A stretch of DNA of 52,719 nt, taken from positions 1-52,719 of the forward strand of contig VGVZ01000024.1 in the NCBI GenBank assembly GCA_016873805.1, in the 5' to 3' direction. The DNA is from Ignavibacteria bacterium. GTDB taxonomy: Bacteria; Bacteroidota; Ignavibacteria; UBA10030. The notes beneath the pieces were generated by a model. It searched no databases. It worked only from the letters and a program-made list of their open reading frames with translations, and had not been told where the DNA came from. Position 1 is the stretch's first letter; every line of letters begins with the position of its first letter. The position numbers and the translations under genes are program-made. Of the stretch, positions 25,901 through 33,838 are shown piece by piece.

Positions 25901-26135
25901 GGAGATACAAATCCCCCAGCATATCAAAGACGATCTGTTTTCCATCCGGACTGACATCGACCGCCATCCACGTCCCCTCGTCGGTGACGAATTCCACGTT
26001 GGTGACCGGAGCATGGTGCTTCGTAACATCCCACTTCGTTTCTTTTTTTGTGGTATCCCGGCCTGCTTGCGGAAGAAGGGTGAGAGGAAGAACAAGAAAG
26101 ACGAGAACGAGAAAGAGGCGAATAGTCGACGGCAT
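22935..26135 (-). CDS. Exported TolB-propeller amidohydrolase
   Basis: A 1066-residue exported enzyme. Start at 26135 chosen: signal peptide MPSTIRLFLVLVFLVLPLTL with AAGGA upstream; codons before it are Arg/Ile-rich and not protein-like. After a short linker come two series of WD40-like PD40 blades, marked by repeated S-PDGK-IVF/IAF motifs (for example VSPDGKQIVFDML, RFSPDGKKIAFTSDRDG, SFSPDGKWIVYTTW), to about residue 640. The C-terminal ~430 residues are an amidohydrolase: metal-binding HAH in IPGIIDVHAHGNF, TVKSYNQPRRD (candidate bridging Lys), H in DGHTGVEH, and AGKLADLVVLKANPL. Probably hydrolyses an amide or cyclic substrate in the periplasm; substrate unknown. Confidence 0.9.
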   Translation of the reverse strand: MPSTIRLFLVLVFLVLPLTLLPQAGRDTTKKETKWDVTKHHAPVTNVEFVTDEGTWMAVDVSPDGKQIVFDMLGDLYLLPISGGDAKQITSGPAYDVQPRFSPDGKKIAFTSDRDGIDNLWIMNVDGSGAQQITKEKERQVNNPVWTPDGMYLVGRKHYRNTRSLGAGEMWMYHIGGGNGLQLTKRKNWEQDAGEPALSPDGRYLYYSEDVTPGGRFEYNKDPYGVIYVVQRFDLRTGKSEQYIRGVGGSARPQPSPDGRTIAFVRRVGLKSVLFLYDIESNRETPIFDGLDHDQQEAWAIFGVYPGFAWMPDSKSIIFWAKGTIHRIDVATQRVSAIPFKANVKQALTDVVRFTQNVAPEKFDVKLLRWVRVSPDQKSVVYNALGKLWIRLLPNGTPVRLTKDERNFEMFPSFSPDGKWIVYTTWNDDELGAIWKIQTDGKNPKKLSATRGTYTEPSYSHDGKKVVYRKSGGDQLRGPLYGKETGLYWISAEGGEASLITETGSQPLFKKTGDRIFYTGSESGKTALVSIGLKGEEKIVHLLSDNAQQIVPSPDEGYVALVERYNAHVAVFPKTGQSVNISPGTSDYPMKKLTRDAGTYLQWSHDSKRIYWSLGPEIYWRDLTNTFTFVPGAKDTVQEKPDTTGLNISFKATTDNPTGTIALTGATVVTMKGDEVIKDGTILVERNRIKAVGPSSKVEIPPHAKRIDVRGHYVIPGIIDVHAHGNFESLSPQTNWRFYANLAYGVTTMHDPSANTESVFANSEMIKAGLMVGPRLYSTGTILYGAEGSYKAIVGDFDDAMSHLRRLKAVGAFTVKSYNQPRRDQRQQIVEAARKLEMMVVPEGGSTFFWNMTQVLDGHTGVEHNLPIVPLYNDVVNVIGKSKTGITPTLIVNYGGLSGEYYWYQESNIWENKKLLSFTPREIVDSRSRRRQMASPDDYSYMQTSKSLKRILDAGGRVQVGGHGQLQGLGVHWELWMLQQGGMTNMEALRCASLYGAWYIGLDKDLGSLEAGKLADLVVLKANPLEDIRNTEQIRYVMLNGRMYDGDSGDEIGNHPKTRAKFWWEK

Positions 26136-26262
26136 GAGTTGGTCCTTTCGGAAGAGGTTTGAATGGATCAATGTACGGAGATGAGACGAGGATTTCAAGA
26201 ACGGTTCAACGACGAAAAACGTATTGTGAATCTTACCCCTGGCTTTCGCGACGATCATCATT

Positions 26263-26291
26263 TTGCTTTTGAGACGCTTTTCCGCTATTCT
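26263..26291 (+). promoter_or_regulatory. Predicted sigma70-type promoter for FAD oxidoreductase
   Basis: TTGCTT (26263-26268), 17-nt spacer, TATTCT (26286-26291), placing a start near 26298 and the ATG at 26314. It lies in the divergent region between the amidohydrolase and this gene. Match to consensus is fair, 4/6 at both boxes. Confidence 0.4.
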
Positions 26292-26313
26292 CTTCACGGG
26301 AGAACGCACAACC

Positions 26314-27426
26314 ATGACAGATACGCAGATCACGATTATTGGAGCGGGCGTCGTCGGACTGGCGATCGCCGCGCGGCTCTCAACCACCTCACGGAACATC
26401 GTTCTCCTCGAGAAAAACGTCAACTACGGAATGGAGACATCGAGCCGAAACAGCGAGGTGATCCACGCCGGCATCTACTATACGCCGGGATCGCTGAAGG
26501 CACTCCTCTGCATCGAAGGCCGTGACGAATTGTATTCGATGTGCCGCGCCCACGATATTCCCCACAAGAAGCTCACCAAGATCATAACCGCGTCGGACGA
26601 ATCCGACCTCCCGAAGCTCAATACAATCTATGAAAACGGATGCAAGAACGGCGTTGAACTAAGAATGCTTTCGGGTGCCGAGGCGCTCGCCATGGAACCG
26701 AACATCCGATCGGCGGGCGCAATTTTTTCTCCCCTGACCGGCATCATCAGTGCGCATGCCCTCATGGACCGCTTCTACTGGGAAGCATCGAACAACGGAG
26801 TCACGATCCAGCATCGCGCGGAAGTCATTGCGATTGAACCTCAGCCAGACGGATTCACTCTGACGATTCGGGAGGGGGAAGACAGGTCTCAGTTCTCCAG
26901 CGAGTGGGTGATCAACTGCGCCGGTCTGTATTCCGATGTCGTTGCCGAAATGGTCGGCATCGATGTCGATGCGGAGCATCTGCGGCTCCACTACGCAAAA
27001 GGTTCGTATTTTTCAGTGACGCCGTCGAAAGCGGGAATTGTCTCGCGATTGATCTACCCCGTTCCTCGCAACGAGGGGCTGGGTGTGCATGCGTTGATCG
27101 ATTGGGGAGGACGACTGAAATTCGGACCGGATGTGGAATTCATCGATCGACGCTCAATTCAATACGACGTATCGGAAGAGAAGAGGAAGCCGTTCGGGGA
27201 ATCAATCCGCAGAATTGTGCCCGGCATCACGGATGACGATCTCGCGCCGGACATGAGCGGCGTTCGCCCAAAACTCCAGGACAAAGGGGGTCCGGTGAGA
27301 GATTTCGTTATTCGTCACGAAAAGGAGAGGGGACTGGAGGGATTCGTCAATCTCATCGGAATTGAGTCTCCGGGTTTGACCGCCTCACCCGCTATTGCAC
27401 GGTATGTTGAAAAACTGCTAGACTAG
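26314..27426 (+). CDS. FAD-dependent oxidoreductase, L-2-hydroxyglutarate oxidase-like
   Basis: A 370-residue DAO-family flavoprotein. Start at 26314 (MTDTQITIIGAGVVGLAI): dinucleotide motif GAGVVGLAIA at about residues 9-18, the VLLEKN strand, and SSRNSEVIHAGIYY (flavin ring contact) identify the L-2-hydroxyglutarate dehydrogenase/oxidase (LhgO) branch. SEWVINCAGLYSD is the second nucleotide segment; the end has GVRPKLQDKGGPVRDFVI and NLIGIESPGLTASPAIA, both close to LhgO. Likely oxidises L-2-hydroxyglutarate to 2-oxoglutarate, feeding electrons to quinone. An earlier in-frame ATG (26263) overlaps the promoter and is not preferred. Confidence 0.88.
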   Translation: MTDTQITIIGAGVVGLAIAARLSTTSRNIVLLEKNVNYGMETSSRNSEVIHAGIYYTPGSLKALLCIEGRDELYSMCRAHDIPHKKLTKIITASDESDLPKLNTIYENGCKNGVELRMLSGAEALAMEPNIRSAGAIFSPLTGIISAHALMDRFYWEASNNGVTIQHRAEVIAIEPQPDGFTLTIREGEDRSQFSSEWVINCAGLYSDVVAEMVGIDVDAEHLRLHYAKGSYFSVTPSKAGIVSRLIYPVPRNEGLGVHALIDWGGRLKFGPDVEFIDRRSIQYDVSEEKRKPFGESIRRIVPGITDDDLAPDMSGVRPKLQDKGGPVRDFVIRHEKERGLEGFVNLIGIESPGLTASPAIARYVEKLLD

Positions 27427-27553
27427 GGGGATTCCGGTGTCTAACACGAGCCGCATACCGGGTGAGCGATCGCGATTAAACCACCTACGAACCATCGGTG
27501 TCTGAGAATCAGATTTTCCCTACGAAACCCCATTCAACCATCAGGAGAGAAAC

Positions 27554-27979
27554 ATGAAATCCATCGGTCTGCTGCTCGTTGTCCTATTCGTCCTGGCAGG
27601 CTGCAACAGTCCCGTTGAGGTCACTCAGGAGGAAATCTATACCGAATCGATGATGATGGACATCACCGACGCACCGGAAGGGGTGCGCGATGTCGACACC
27701 CCGAACGGCGTCGATCGAAGATTCGCCCGCATGCTCCTTTCATTGAAGCGATTTGTGAGGTTGGACTCCACCCAGTGGGTCGCGGTGAAAGGATTTGCTC
27801 TCACGCTCGCCAACGAGACGAAGGCGATTCATGAGGGAGTCAAGAGCGGCGCTCTCACACGAGAGCAAGCGCGGCTGCAGTTGAGAGAAGCGCGAAAGAC
27901 CTTCGTTGAATCCGTCGCAAGTATTCTGACGGAAGAACAGAAACCTCGCTTCAGACGGTGGCTGCATCTTTTTTGGTGA
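27554..27979 (+). CDS. Small lipoprotein of unknown function
   Basis: A 141-residue lipoprotein: hydrophobic signal segment with lipobox LAGC at residues 14-17, then an acidic stretch and a mainly helical basic C-terminal half (RRFARMLLSLKRFVRL ... LTREQARLQLREARKTF ... LTEEQKPRFRRWL). The LTxEQxxxF ending resembles periplasmic Spy/CpxP helical chaperone repeats, a resemblance by eye only. AGGAGAG precedes the ATG. It is followed 45 nt later by a strong terminator, so it is transcribed alone. Confidence 0.7.
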   Translation: MKSIGLLLVVLFVLAGCNSPVEVTQEEIYTESMMMDITDAPEGVRDVDTPNGVDRRFARMLLSLKRFVRLDSTQWVAVKGFALTLANETKAIHEGVKSGALTREQARLQLREARKTFVESVASILTEEQKPRFRRWLHLFW

Positions 27980-28023
27980 TCAACGTTGCATCTGCTGTAG
28001 GATTGCAGGACGCACAAGTGTGC

Positions 28024-28050
28024 AAAAGGCTGCCTCATCGGCAGTCTTTT
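28024..28050. terminator. Bidirectional intrinsic terminator
   Basis: AAAAGGCTGCC (28024-28034), loop TCAT plus C, GGCAGTCTTTT (28040-28050): an 11-bp stem with one G-T wobble, with a T-run on either side. It lies between convergent genes (lipoprotein plus strand, Cys-containing secreted protein minus strand) and can serve both. Confidence 0.8.
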
Positions 28051-28162
28051 GTGTTGTGGAAATGGGGGAGGAAGATCGATCCGGAGCGCTGGGAAGAAAC
28101 GCTTTGAATCGTCCCCGCCTCCACCCACGTCTACGGAATCTCACCCTCATCGTTGATGTTCC

Positions 28163-28543
28163 CTACTTCGCTGCTTCCACGCTCGAATAGAGAAGAAGTC
28201 GACTTCCCCCCTTCTCGATCACCTTCCCCTTCACCGTAACGGTTTTTGCAACGTACGGCAGGAGCGCTTCGTTTGCCCCTTTCATTCCCCTTGCAGGAAC
28301 GATGGTGTAGACATCCCCGGTCTTTTCATCGAGAATTCCCACGGGCAATCCGCCTTTGACACATGCAACGGCGCATTCCTCATGTTGAGGACCTTTGCCT
28401 CCCATCATGCCGGAGAGGTAACACTTGACATCGACGATCTCGCCCTTGATCGTCACATCCTTCGCTTTGTCGGATGCAAGCGATACTGCAGAAATCATCA
28501 GCGAGAGGACGAGCAGCGTGAACACCATGCGGACGATTTTCAT
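28163..28543 (-). CDS. Exported protein with conserved cysteines
   Basis: A 126-residue exported protein with signal peptide MKIVRMVFTLLVLSLMISAVSLA. The mature part is a small beta-barrel-like domain (VTIKGEIVDVKCYLSGM ... VYTIVPARG ... KTVTVKGKVIEKGGSRLLLYSSVE) with three Cys: one in DVKCYLSG and a C-x-x-x-C pair in EECAVACVKGGLPVGIL. This Cys pattern in small OB-like secreted domains suggests metal or disulfide chemistry; family known to me only as hypothetical proteins. AAAGGAG lies 8 nt upstream. Monocistronic, convergent to the lipoprotein gene. Confidence 0.7.
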   Translation of the reverse strand: MKIVRMVFTLLVLSLMISAVSLASDKAKDVTIKGEIVDVKCYLSGMMGGKGPQHEECAVACVKGGLPVGILDEKTGDVYTIVPARGMKGANEALLPYVAKTVTVKGKVIEKGGSRLLLYSSVEAAK

Positions 28544-28943
28544 CGTGCGGCTCCTTTGTTGATCGTGATTGATTGAATGAATTAGGATTTTCCGACTCTG
28601 GTCTTCGCGGATGCCTCACCACTCTCAACACCGAAGGCTGTGCTTGGGACGAAATCAGCCGCGGCGTATTTTCCTTGGATCGATTGTCGCCTAAAATGGA
28701 ATTGTCGGAGATACTACAACACAGATCGAAGAGCTGTTGTTCCCGAAATCGCGGTCTTTCCGCTTGTGAAAGCTTTCATCGTTTCGTACACTTGCAACGC
28801 GGAGCTCTCGCTATTGCGTTCTGCAACTTTTCCTGCAATTCCGGGTAAACAATAAGGCCGGGGAATCTTGAAGTAGTGAAACCATGCGGATGTGGCCAAC
28901 CACGCTCTGAATGATCAGCTTCGAATAGACGGGAGCCTAAATC
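28544..28943. other. 400-base gap between divergent genes
   Basis: Divergent intergenic region without a gene. Frames of up to 99 codons exist but none has a ribosome site or protein-like composition. It must contain the promoters of both flanking genes; no convincing box pair or dyad could be fixed by eye. Confidence 0.4.
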
Positions 28944-30152
28944 GTGAACACACCACGCTACCGTTTCCTTCAGCATCTTCTCCCGTTCTTTCTGTTGCTT
29001 GCCGGGCTCCAATCGTGCAGCAAAACCGAGAATCCGGTTGAGCCGATTCGCGAAGAGCGAGGCGCCATCGTCAAGCAATCCCTACTGGGAAACTTCACAG
29101 CAGCGAATCTGCAACAGCTGCTTTCATCCAACAATATCACGATGCCCTTTGCGCTGAGCTACTCGGTCACATCTCTTTCCATCGAGTACTATACCGTCGA
29201 TGCGAAGGGGAATCTCTTACTCGCGTCAGGTGCTCTGGTCGTCCCGCAGGGCCCCGGTCAGTTCCCTTTGGCCAGCATTCAACACGGAACCCAAACAAGA
29301 AGCACTCTTGTGGCATCAGTCTCCCCCTTCAACTCGACCGAAGGTTTGATCGGACTGGTGATGGCCTCGATGGGCTACGTGGTGGTTGTTCCCGACTATC
29401 CAGGGTTTGGCGTGTCGAAGGGGATCCATCCTTATCTCCATGCGGAATCGCTGACCCCCTGCGTCATTGACCTGATGCGCGCGGCTCGTGCGTTCAGCAC
29501 AACGAATCAAGTGTCTCTGAACGGCAAAGTCTTCCTCACGGGATATTCGGAAGGGGGTTACGTCACGCTCGCTACGCAACAGGCCATTGAAGAGAAGTAT
29601 GCCTCCGAATTCATCCTCACCGGCGTCGCACCGATGGCAGGCCCGTATGATCTTCAAGGCACGATAGAGTCAATCCTTCAGACCAATACGTATACGACTC
29701 CCGCGTATGTCGCCTTCTTCCTGACGGCGTACAATGACGTGTACAAATGGAACCGCCTGGAAAGTTTCTTCAATCCCCCCTATGCATCACGAATGCCCGG
29801 TCTGTTTGACGGCTCCAAAACATGGGGGGAGATCGTCAACCAACTGCCGACGACGTTTTCGGCATTGATGAATCCCGCATTTGTCGCGAACTACCTCGGT
29901 GGAAGCGAGCAAGCCGTCCGAGCGGCTGTGCAGGAAAACACGCTGTTGAACTGGAGGCCCCGAGCTCCCATCCACTTCTTTCACGGCGACGCCGACGACG
30001 TCGTCCCCATTCAGAACGCACACACTGCCATGAGCGTGTTCCGATCAAGCGGCGCATCAAACGTTCAGCTGACGATCATCCCCGGCGGAACGCATGAATC
30101 TGCCGGACCGATCGCCGTTGTCGGGGCATTGCAGTGGTTCAGGACAATGTAG
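28944..30152 (+). CDS. Secreted alpha/beta hydrolase lipoprotein (lipase/esterase-like)
   Basis: A 402-residue lipoprotein, GTG start. Signal peptide ends at the lipobox LQSC (residues 23-26 region). The hydrolase core shows the nucleophile elbow GYSEGGY (in LTGYSEGGYVTLATQQ), preceded by VVVPDYPGFG, with acid residue in FFHGDADDVVPI and the catalytic His in PGGTHESAG. The order matches secretory lipases and feruloyl-esterase-like bacterial hydrolases acting outside the cytoplasm. Substrate unknown. It carries a Ser/Leu-rich cap with TYTTPAYVAFFLTAYNDVYK. No close operon partner. Confidence 0.85.
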   Translation: MNTPRYRFLQHLLPFFLLLAGLQSCSKTENPVEPIREERGAIVKQSLLGNFTAANLQQLLSSNNITMPFALSYSVTSLSIEYYTVDAKGNLLLASGALVVPQGPGQFPLASIQHGTQTRSTLVASVSPFNSTEGLIGLVMASMGYVVVVPDYPGFGVSKGIHPYLHAESLTPCVIDLMRAARAFSTTNQVSLNGKVFLTGYSEGGYVTLATQQAIEEKYASEFILTGVAPMAGPYDLQGTIESILQTNTYTTPAYVAFFLTAYNDVYKWNRLESFFNPPYASRMPGLFDGSKTWGEIVNQLPTTFSALMNPAFVANYLGGSEQAVRAAVQENTLLNWRPRAPIHFFHGDADDVVPIQNAHTAMSVFRSSGASNVQLTIIPGGTHESAGPIAVVGALQWFRTM

Positions 30153-30353
30153 ATCACACCAAGACGAGATCATCTTTGGAATTCTTTCTGACTCGGAGGA
30201 TGATCCGGTTGGAGGGACTTTGGATACGAAAAGACAACCAGGCACCTCATCTGACGTGATCCCCCTTCTTGATTTCTCCTCACGACTTTCGTACAATTGC
30301 GGAGACTCTCGCGATCCGGCGCGGTTCTATCAGCCCAAGCGGGTGATTACGGC
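30153..30353. other. Short intergenic region
   Basis: 200 bases with no gene seen; TTGGAA and TATCAG-like stretches occur but no convincing promoter pair. No terminator for the hydrolase gene is evident. Confidence 0.3.
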
Positions 30354-30737
30354 ATGAGATTGAACCTCCTTCTTCTTTTCCTGCTCTGGAGCATTACATC
30401 CAACGGCTGTTTTTCCGACATCGGGCTCGAGGATAGTTGGATCGACTTCGGATATCACTATTCAATCCTCGAACATCCCTCCCCCCCTACACTTCTTCAT
30501 GATACACTTGTTGTGCACGTCGCGTATAGCGGTTGTTCCGGTGGCCACGCATTCACACTGCAACACCGCATTTCGGGCTCTTCACAAATCGAGCTCTGGC
30601 TCCACAAGGATACTCCGGACCAGGTGTGCGACGCATACTGGAACGAACTCCGCCGTTGGCGCCTACCGGAATCGTTCCGGACGCATCGGTCGGTGGCTCT
30701 TGTCGATCCTCGTGGTAAGAGGTTCATTCTGAGGTAA
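30354..30737 (+). CDS. Small lipoprotein of unknown function
   Basis: Start at 30354 chosen because it opens the signal peptide MRLNLLLLFLLWSITSNGC, ending at a lipobox-like NGC. The 127-residue product has VVHVAYSGCSGGHAFTLQHR in the middle (a small Cys-containing beta region), a WLHKDTPDQVCDA segment and a Arg-rich end VDPRGKRFIL. Two internal Cys could form a disulfide. Not a family recognised. It lies 32 nt upstream of an ABC exporter operon and may be co-transcribed. Confidence 0.65.
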   Translation: MRLNLLLLFLLWSITSNGCFSDIGLEDSWIDFGYHYSILEHPSPPTLLHDTLVVHVAYSGCSGGHAFTLQHRISGSSQIELWLHKDTPDQVCDAYWNELRRWRLPESFRTHRSVALVDPRGKRFILR

Positions 30738-30769
30738 CTCACAGAATATTCCACCTGAAAGGAGGAGAG

Positions 30770-31543
30770 GTGATCACCGTCCACAACGTATCGAAAACGT
30801 TCAAGCTCAGCCGGGAACAAAAGAAGGAACTGAGTGACGACGAGGCGCGGAAAACCGTCGATGCCGTCTCCGGCGTGAGTTTTGAGTGTCGGCCAGGAAG
30901 AATTTTTGCCCTTCTCGGTCCGAACGGCGCAGGAAAGACGACGACGCTGCGACTCATTGCGACACTTTTGAAGCCGAGCTCGGGCTCGATTACGGTTTCC
31001 GGTCACGACGCGGTCAAAGAGCCGCTGAAGGTTCGGGCACAAATCGGCTTCCTGACCGGCACGACGAAGCTTTACGAACGCCTGACACCGAACGAGCTGG
31101 TGAAGTACTATGCAGACCTGCACGGCATGGAGCCGGGGCACTTTCAGAAACGCAAGGAGGAGATCTTTTCCCTTCTCAACGTGCACGATTTCGCCAATCG
31201 ACGGATCGGCAAACTCTCGACCGGCATGAAGCAGAAGGTATCGATCGCCCGGACGATGATTCACGATCCGGCCGTCGTCATATTCGATGAGCCGACGGTC
31301 GGACTTGACGTGATCACTTCCCGAAGCATCATTGAACTTATCCGGGCGTCCCGCGATGCAGGCAAGACAGTGATAGTCTCGACGCACATCATGGGTGAGG
31401 TAAGCCTGTTGAGCGATGATCTCGCGATTTTCCACAACGGCAAGCTCATCTATCGGGGGGCGTACAAGGAATTTCAATCGCACATGCGATCAGATTCGCT
31501 GGAAGAAGAATTCATTCGATTGTTGAAGGAGGCCCGCGCATGA
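30770..31543 (+). CDS. ABC transporter ATP-binding protein (NatA-like)
   Basis: A 257-residue ABC ATPase, GTG start with an AAAGGAGGAG site. Walker A GPNGAGKTTTLRL (about 49-61), Q-loop in AQIGFLTG, signature LSTGMKQKV, Walker B VVIFDEPTVGLD and the switch His in VSTHIMGEV are intact. The short extra segment REQKKELSDDEARKTVDAV before the core is characteristic of NatA-type sodium/ABC-2 exporter ATPases. Coupled by a 4-nt overlap to the permease gene, forming a two-gene exporter; cargo (Na+ or small molecule) cannot be told. Confidence 0.92.
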   Translation: MITVHNVSKTFKLSREQKKELSDDEARKTVDAVSGVSFECRPGRIFALLGPNGAGKTTTLRLIATLLKPSSGSITVSGHDAVKEPLKVRAQIGFLTGTTKLYERLTPNELVKYYADLHGMEPGHFQKRKEEIFSLLNVHDFANRRIGKLSTGMKQKVSIARTMIHDPAVVIFDEPTVGLDVITSRSIIELIRASRDAGKTVIVSTHIMGEVSLLSDDLAIFHNGKLIYRGAYKEFQSHMRSDSLEEEFIRLLKEARA

Positions 31544-32730
31544 AAATGATCATGACGATTTTCAGAAAAGAACTCCTCGACTCTCTTCGGGATCGCCGGA
31601 CCCTCGTGACCATGGTTGTCGTTCCGCTTCTCCCGTTCCCTCTCCTCATCGGCATCTCGTCGCGGGTGACGATGTCGCAGATCAAGAAGGCCCAGGAAAA
31701 GGTGCTGCGCGTGGGCGTTCTCGCGACCCAGACTCCGCTGAACTTTCGATCGATGCTCGCAGGCCGCGAAGATATCAGAATCATCGACCTTCCGACCCTC
31801 GATGAAGGGACAGCGCTTGTGCAGTCGGACAGTCTCGACGCGTTTATTGCCTTCGATCCGGCATTTGAACGCGCGGTCACGGAACTTCGCAGCGGCGGCG
31901 TCACCCACGTCTTCAAAGCAGCCGAACGGCGGGAGATCGAAACCGACAGGGTGCGAAAGATCATCGATGCCTATGCCGCCACGCTCCGAGAGGCACGATT
32001 CAAACGGATGAATCTCGACGCATCCATTATCAACACCCTCAACGTGAACGAACAGAACCTCGCCTCTCCGAAAGAGCGCATCGCTGAGGTGATCGGCGGA
32101 TTCCTGCCGTATCTCTTCATCATCTTCTGTTATCTCGGTGCGATCTATCCCGCCATCGATCTGGCCGCCGGAGAAAAGGAACGCGGTACGCTGGAGACCC
32201 TTCTGACCGCGCCGGTCGGACGCATGCAAATTCTCCTCGGCAAGTTCGGCGTTGTTACGCTGACCGGAATTCTGTCGGCCGGGGTCTCGATCTTCGGCCT
32301 CTATATCGGCATCCAGCAGGTGCGGGAGATTCCACCCGAGCTATTTCAGACGATCATGAGCATCCTCGAACTGAAATCAATCGTACTCCTCATCTCTCTG
32401 TTGATTCCGCTGACAGTCTTCTTTGCCGCCGGACTCTTGTCGCTCTCGATCTATGCCCGTTCGTTTAAGGAGGCGCAGAGTTTGATCAGCCCGCTGATGA
32501 TTGTCGTGATCGTCCCTGCATTCCTTGGCCTGCTCCCGGGCATGACACTCACCGAAGTCACGGCGCTAATTCCAATTCTCAATATCTCGCTGGCGACAAA
32601 GGGGATTATTGCCGAGACAGCGTCTCCGTGGCTCATTGCCGAAGTATTCGTATCGATGATCGCCCTTGCCGCATTGAGTCTCTACCTCTGCTCGAAGATA
32701 TTTGGCCGCGAGTCGATTGTGTTCCGCTGA
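31540..32730 (+). CDS. ABC-2 type permease (NatB-like)
   Basis: A 396-residue permease partner. A first helix at about residues 21-41 is followed by a ~150-residue extracytoplasmic domain (VLRVGVLATQTPLN ... ), then the cluster of helices from about 185 on: GGFLPYLFIIFCYLGAIYPAIDLAAGEKERGTLETLLTAPVGR, the classic ABC-2 coupling segment, and four or five more helices. Typical NatB layout. ATGA overlap with the ATPase gene shows co-translation. Confidence 0.88.
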   Translation: MKMIMTIFRKELLDSLRDRRTLVTMVVVPLLPFPLLIGISSRVTMSQIKKAQEKVLRVGVLATQTPLNFRSMLAGREDIRIIDLPTLDEGTALVQSDSLDAFIAFDPAFERAVTELRSGGVTHVFKAAERREIETDRVRKIIDAYAATLREARFKRMNLDASIINTLNVNEQNLASPKERIAEVIGGFLPYLFIIFCYLGAIYPAIDLAAGEKERGTLETLLTAPVGRMQILLGKFGVVTLTGILSAGVSIFGLYIGIQQVREIPPELFQTIMSILELKSIVLLISLLIPLTVFFAAGLLSLSIYARSFKEAQSLISPLMIVVIVPAFLGLLPGMTLTEVTALIPILNISLATKGIIAETASPWLIAEVFVSMIALAALSLYLCSKIFGRESIVFR

Positions 32731-32954
32731 TGCGTTACCGGAATCGAAAAGGATCCGCGCATGATTGTCTCGATCCCACGCATCTTTGAAGTTCACGTGT
32801 TGAATGGGCTGTGCTATGCCGTTGAGATTGTCTATATTGTATGGAGAGGTCCCCACCGATCATGGCACGATGCGTGGTTCCTCAATGTGCTGGATCGGTC
32901 GGCGGAGAGCACCGAGTTGTCCGGGCAACATCACTACTGGAGGAGGGCTTCATC
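32731..32954. other. Intergenic region upstream of the flavodoxin gene
   Basis: No gene supported. A TTGAGA ... TATATT arrangement about 32824-32838 has only a short spacer, so no promoter is claimed; a GGAGGAGGG ribosome site lies at 32938-32946. Confidence 0.3.
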
Positions 32955-33530
32955 ATGAGAAAGACTTTGACTGTGATGCTATTGCTGGCAGCAATCTGGA
33001 CGATACAAGCACAGACCAATCCTCAAATCCTCATTGCATATTACAGTGAACAGGGTCATACCGAGGCGTTGGCAGAAGCGGTGGCGCAGGGGGCGCGATC
33101 AGTCCGGGGCGTCTCGGTGAAACTGGTGAAGATCGAAAACGCAACGCGCGACGATGTCGTCGGTGCGGACGCCATCGTCGTCGGCTCCCCCGTCTACAAT
33201 GCGAACGTGGCCCCGACTGTGCAGGAATTCATCAACACCTGGCCGTTCGACGAGATTACGATGAAAGATAAAATCGGAGCGGCATTCGTGACCGGCGGTG
33301 GTATTTCGGCAGGCGAGGAGATTGTGCAAACGAACATCCTGAAGTCGATGCTGATTTTCGGGATGATCGTCGTGGGCGGACCGGATTGGAGGCAGGCATT
33401 CGGGGCGTCGGCCATCACGTTTGAGCAGCCGTTTGACCAATCGACAGAAACAATCCATCCGACTTTTCGTGCGAAGGGAGTAGCTCTTGGAGAACGTGTT
33501 GCACAGGTCGTATCCGTCTTCAAAAGATAG
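32955..33530 (+). CDS. Exported flavodoxin/WrbA-like protein
   Basis: Start at 32955 after GGAGGAGGG; it opens a signal peptide [20 protein letters not shown] (191 residues total), so the flavodoxin domain is predicted to be exported, which is unusual. FMN-loop [20 protein letters not shown] (T/S-rich phosphate site with S and T near residues 30-36), [18 protein letters not shown] (second loop) and [10 protein letters not shown] (third loop) match WrbA/NAD(P)H:quinone oxidoreductase-like flavodoxins. Likely binds FMN and moves electrons in the periplasm. Twin-Arg motif is absent, so export with bound cofactor would be by another route (inference). Confidence 0.82.
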   Translation: MRKTLTVMLLLAAIWTIQAQTNPQILIAYYSEQGHTEALAEAVAQGARSVRGVSVKLVKIENATRDDVVGADAIVVGSPVYNANVAPTVQEFINTWPFDEITMKDKIGAAFVTGGGISAGEEIVQTNILKSMLIFGMIVVGGPDWRQAFGASAITFEQPFDQSTETIHPTFRAKGVALGERVAQVVSVFKR

Positions 33531-33568
33531 TCCTGTGTGTCCCTCATCCAGTTTTCAAGGAGAATGGC

Positions 33569-33838
33569 ATGGCAGATCATGTGTATAAACTGGTCGAGTT
33601 GACCGGCTCATCCACCACCACTATGGAGGATGCCGTCCACAATGCAATTGCGCGAGCCGCGAAAACCGTTCGCAACATGAGATGGTTTCAAGTCGTTGAA
33701 ACGCGCGGTCATAGTGGCTATGACGCGAGCGGCGCGAAACTTCGGTGTCGCGACAGCGCTCAAAGGTCATCTGTTCGCCGCGAGGTCGCCAGGACTCAGA
33801 CGTCGCACTCACTTCTCTTTTCGAGGGCATACCAATGA
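33569..33838 (+). CDS. Dodecin-like flavin-binding protein with aberrant C terminus
   Basis: The first ~48 residues are a good dodecin ([18 protein letters not shown], the [17 protein letters not shown] helix, and [11 protein letters not shown] with the flavin-stacking Trp). Dodecins normally end about 20 residues later with a (W/Y)QVT-KVGF-type strand; here the frame runs on for 41 residues ([14 protein letters not shown]...) that do not look like dodecin, ending in a TGA that overlaps the next start (ATGA). A frameshift or substitution has probably destroyed the last strand. Role of the family is to store and buffer flavins. Confidence 0.65.
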   Translation: MADHVYKLVELTGSSTTTMEDAVHNAIARAAKTVRNMRWFQVVETRGHSGYDASGAKLRCRDSAQRSSVRREVARTQTSHSLLFSRAYQ

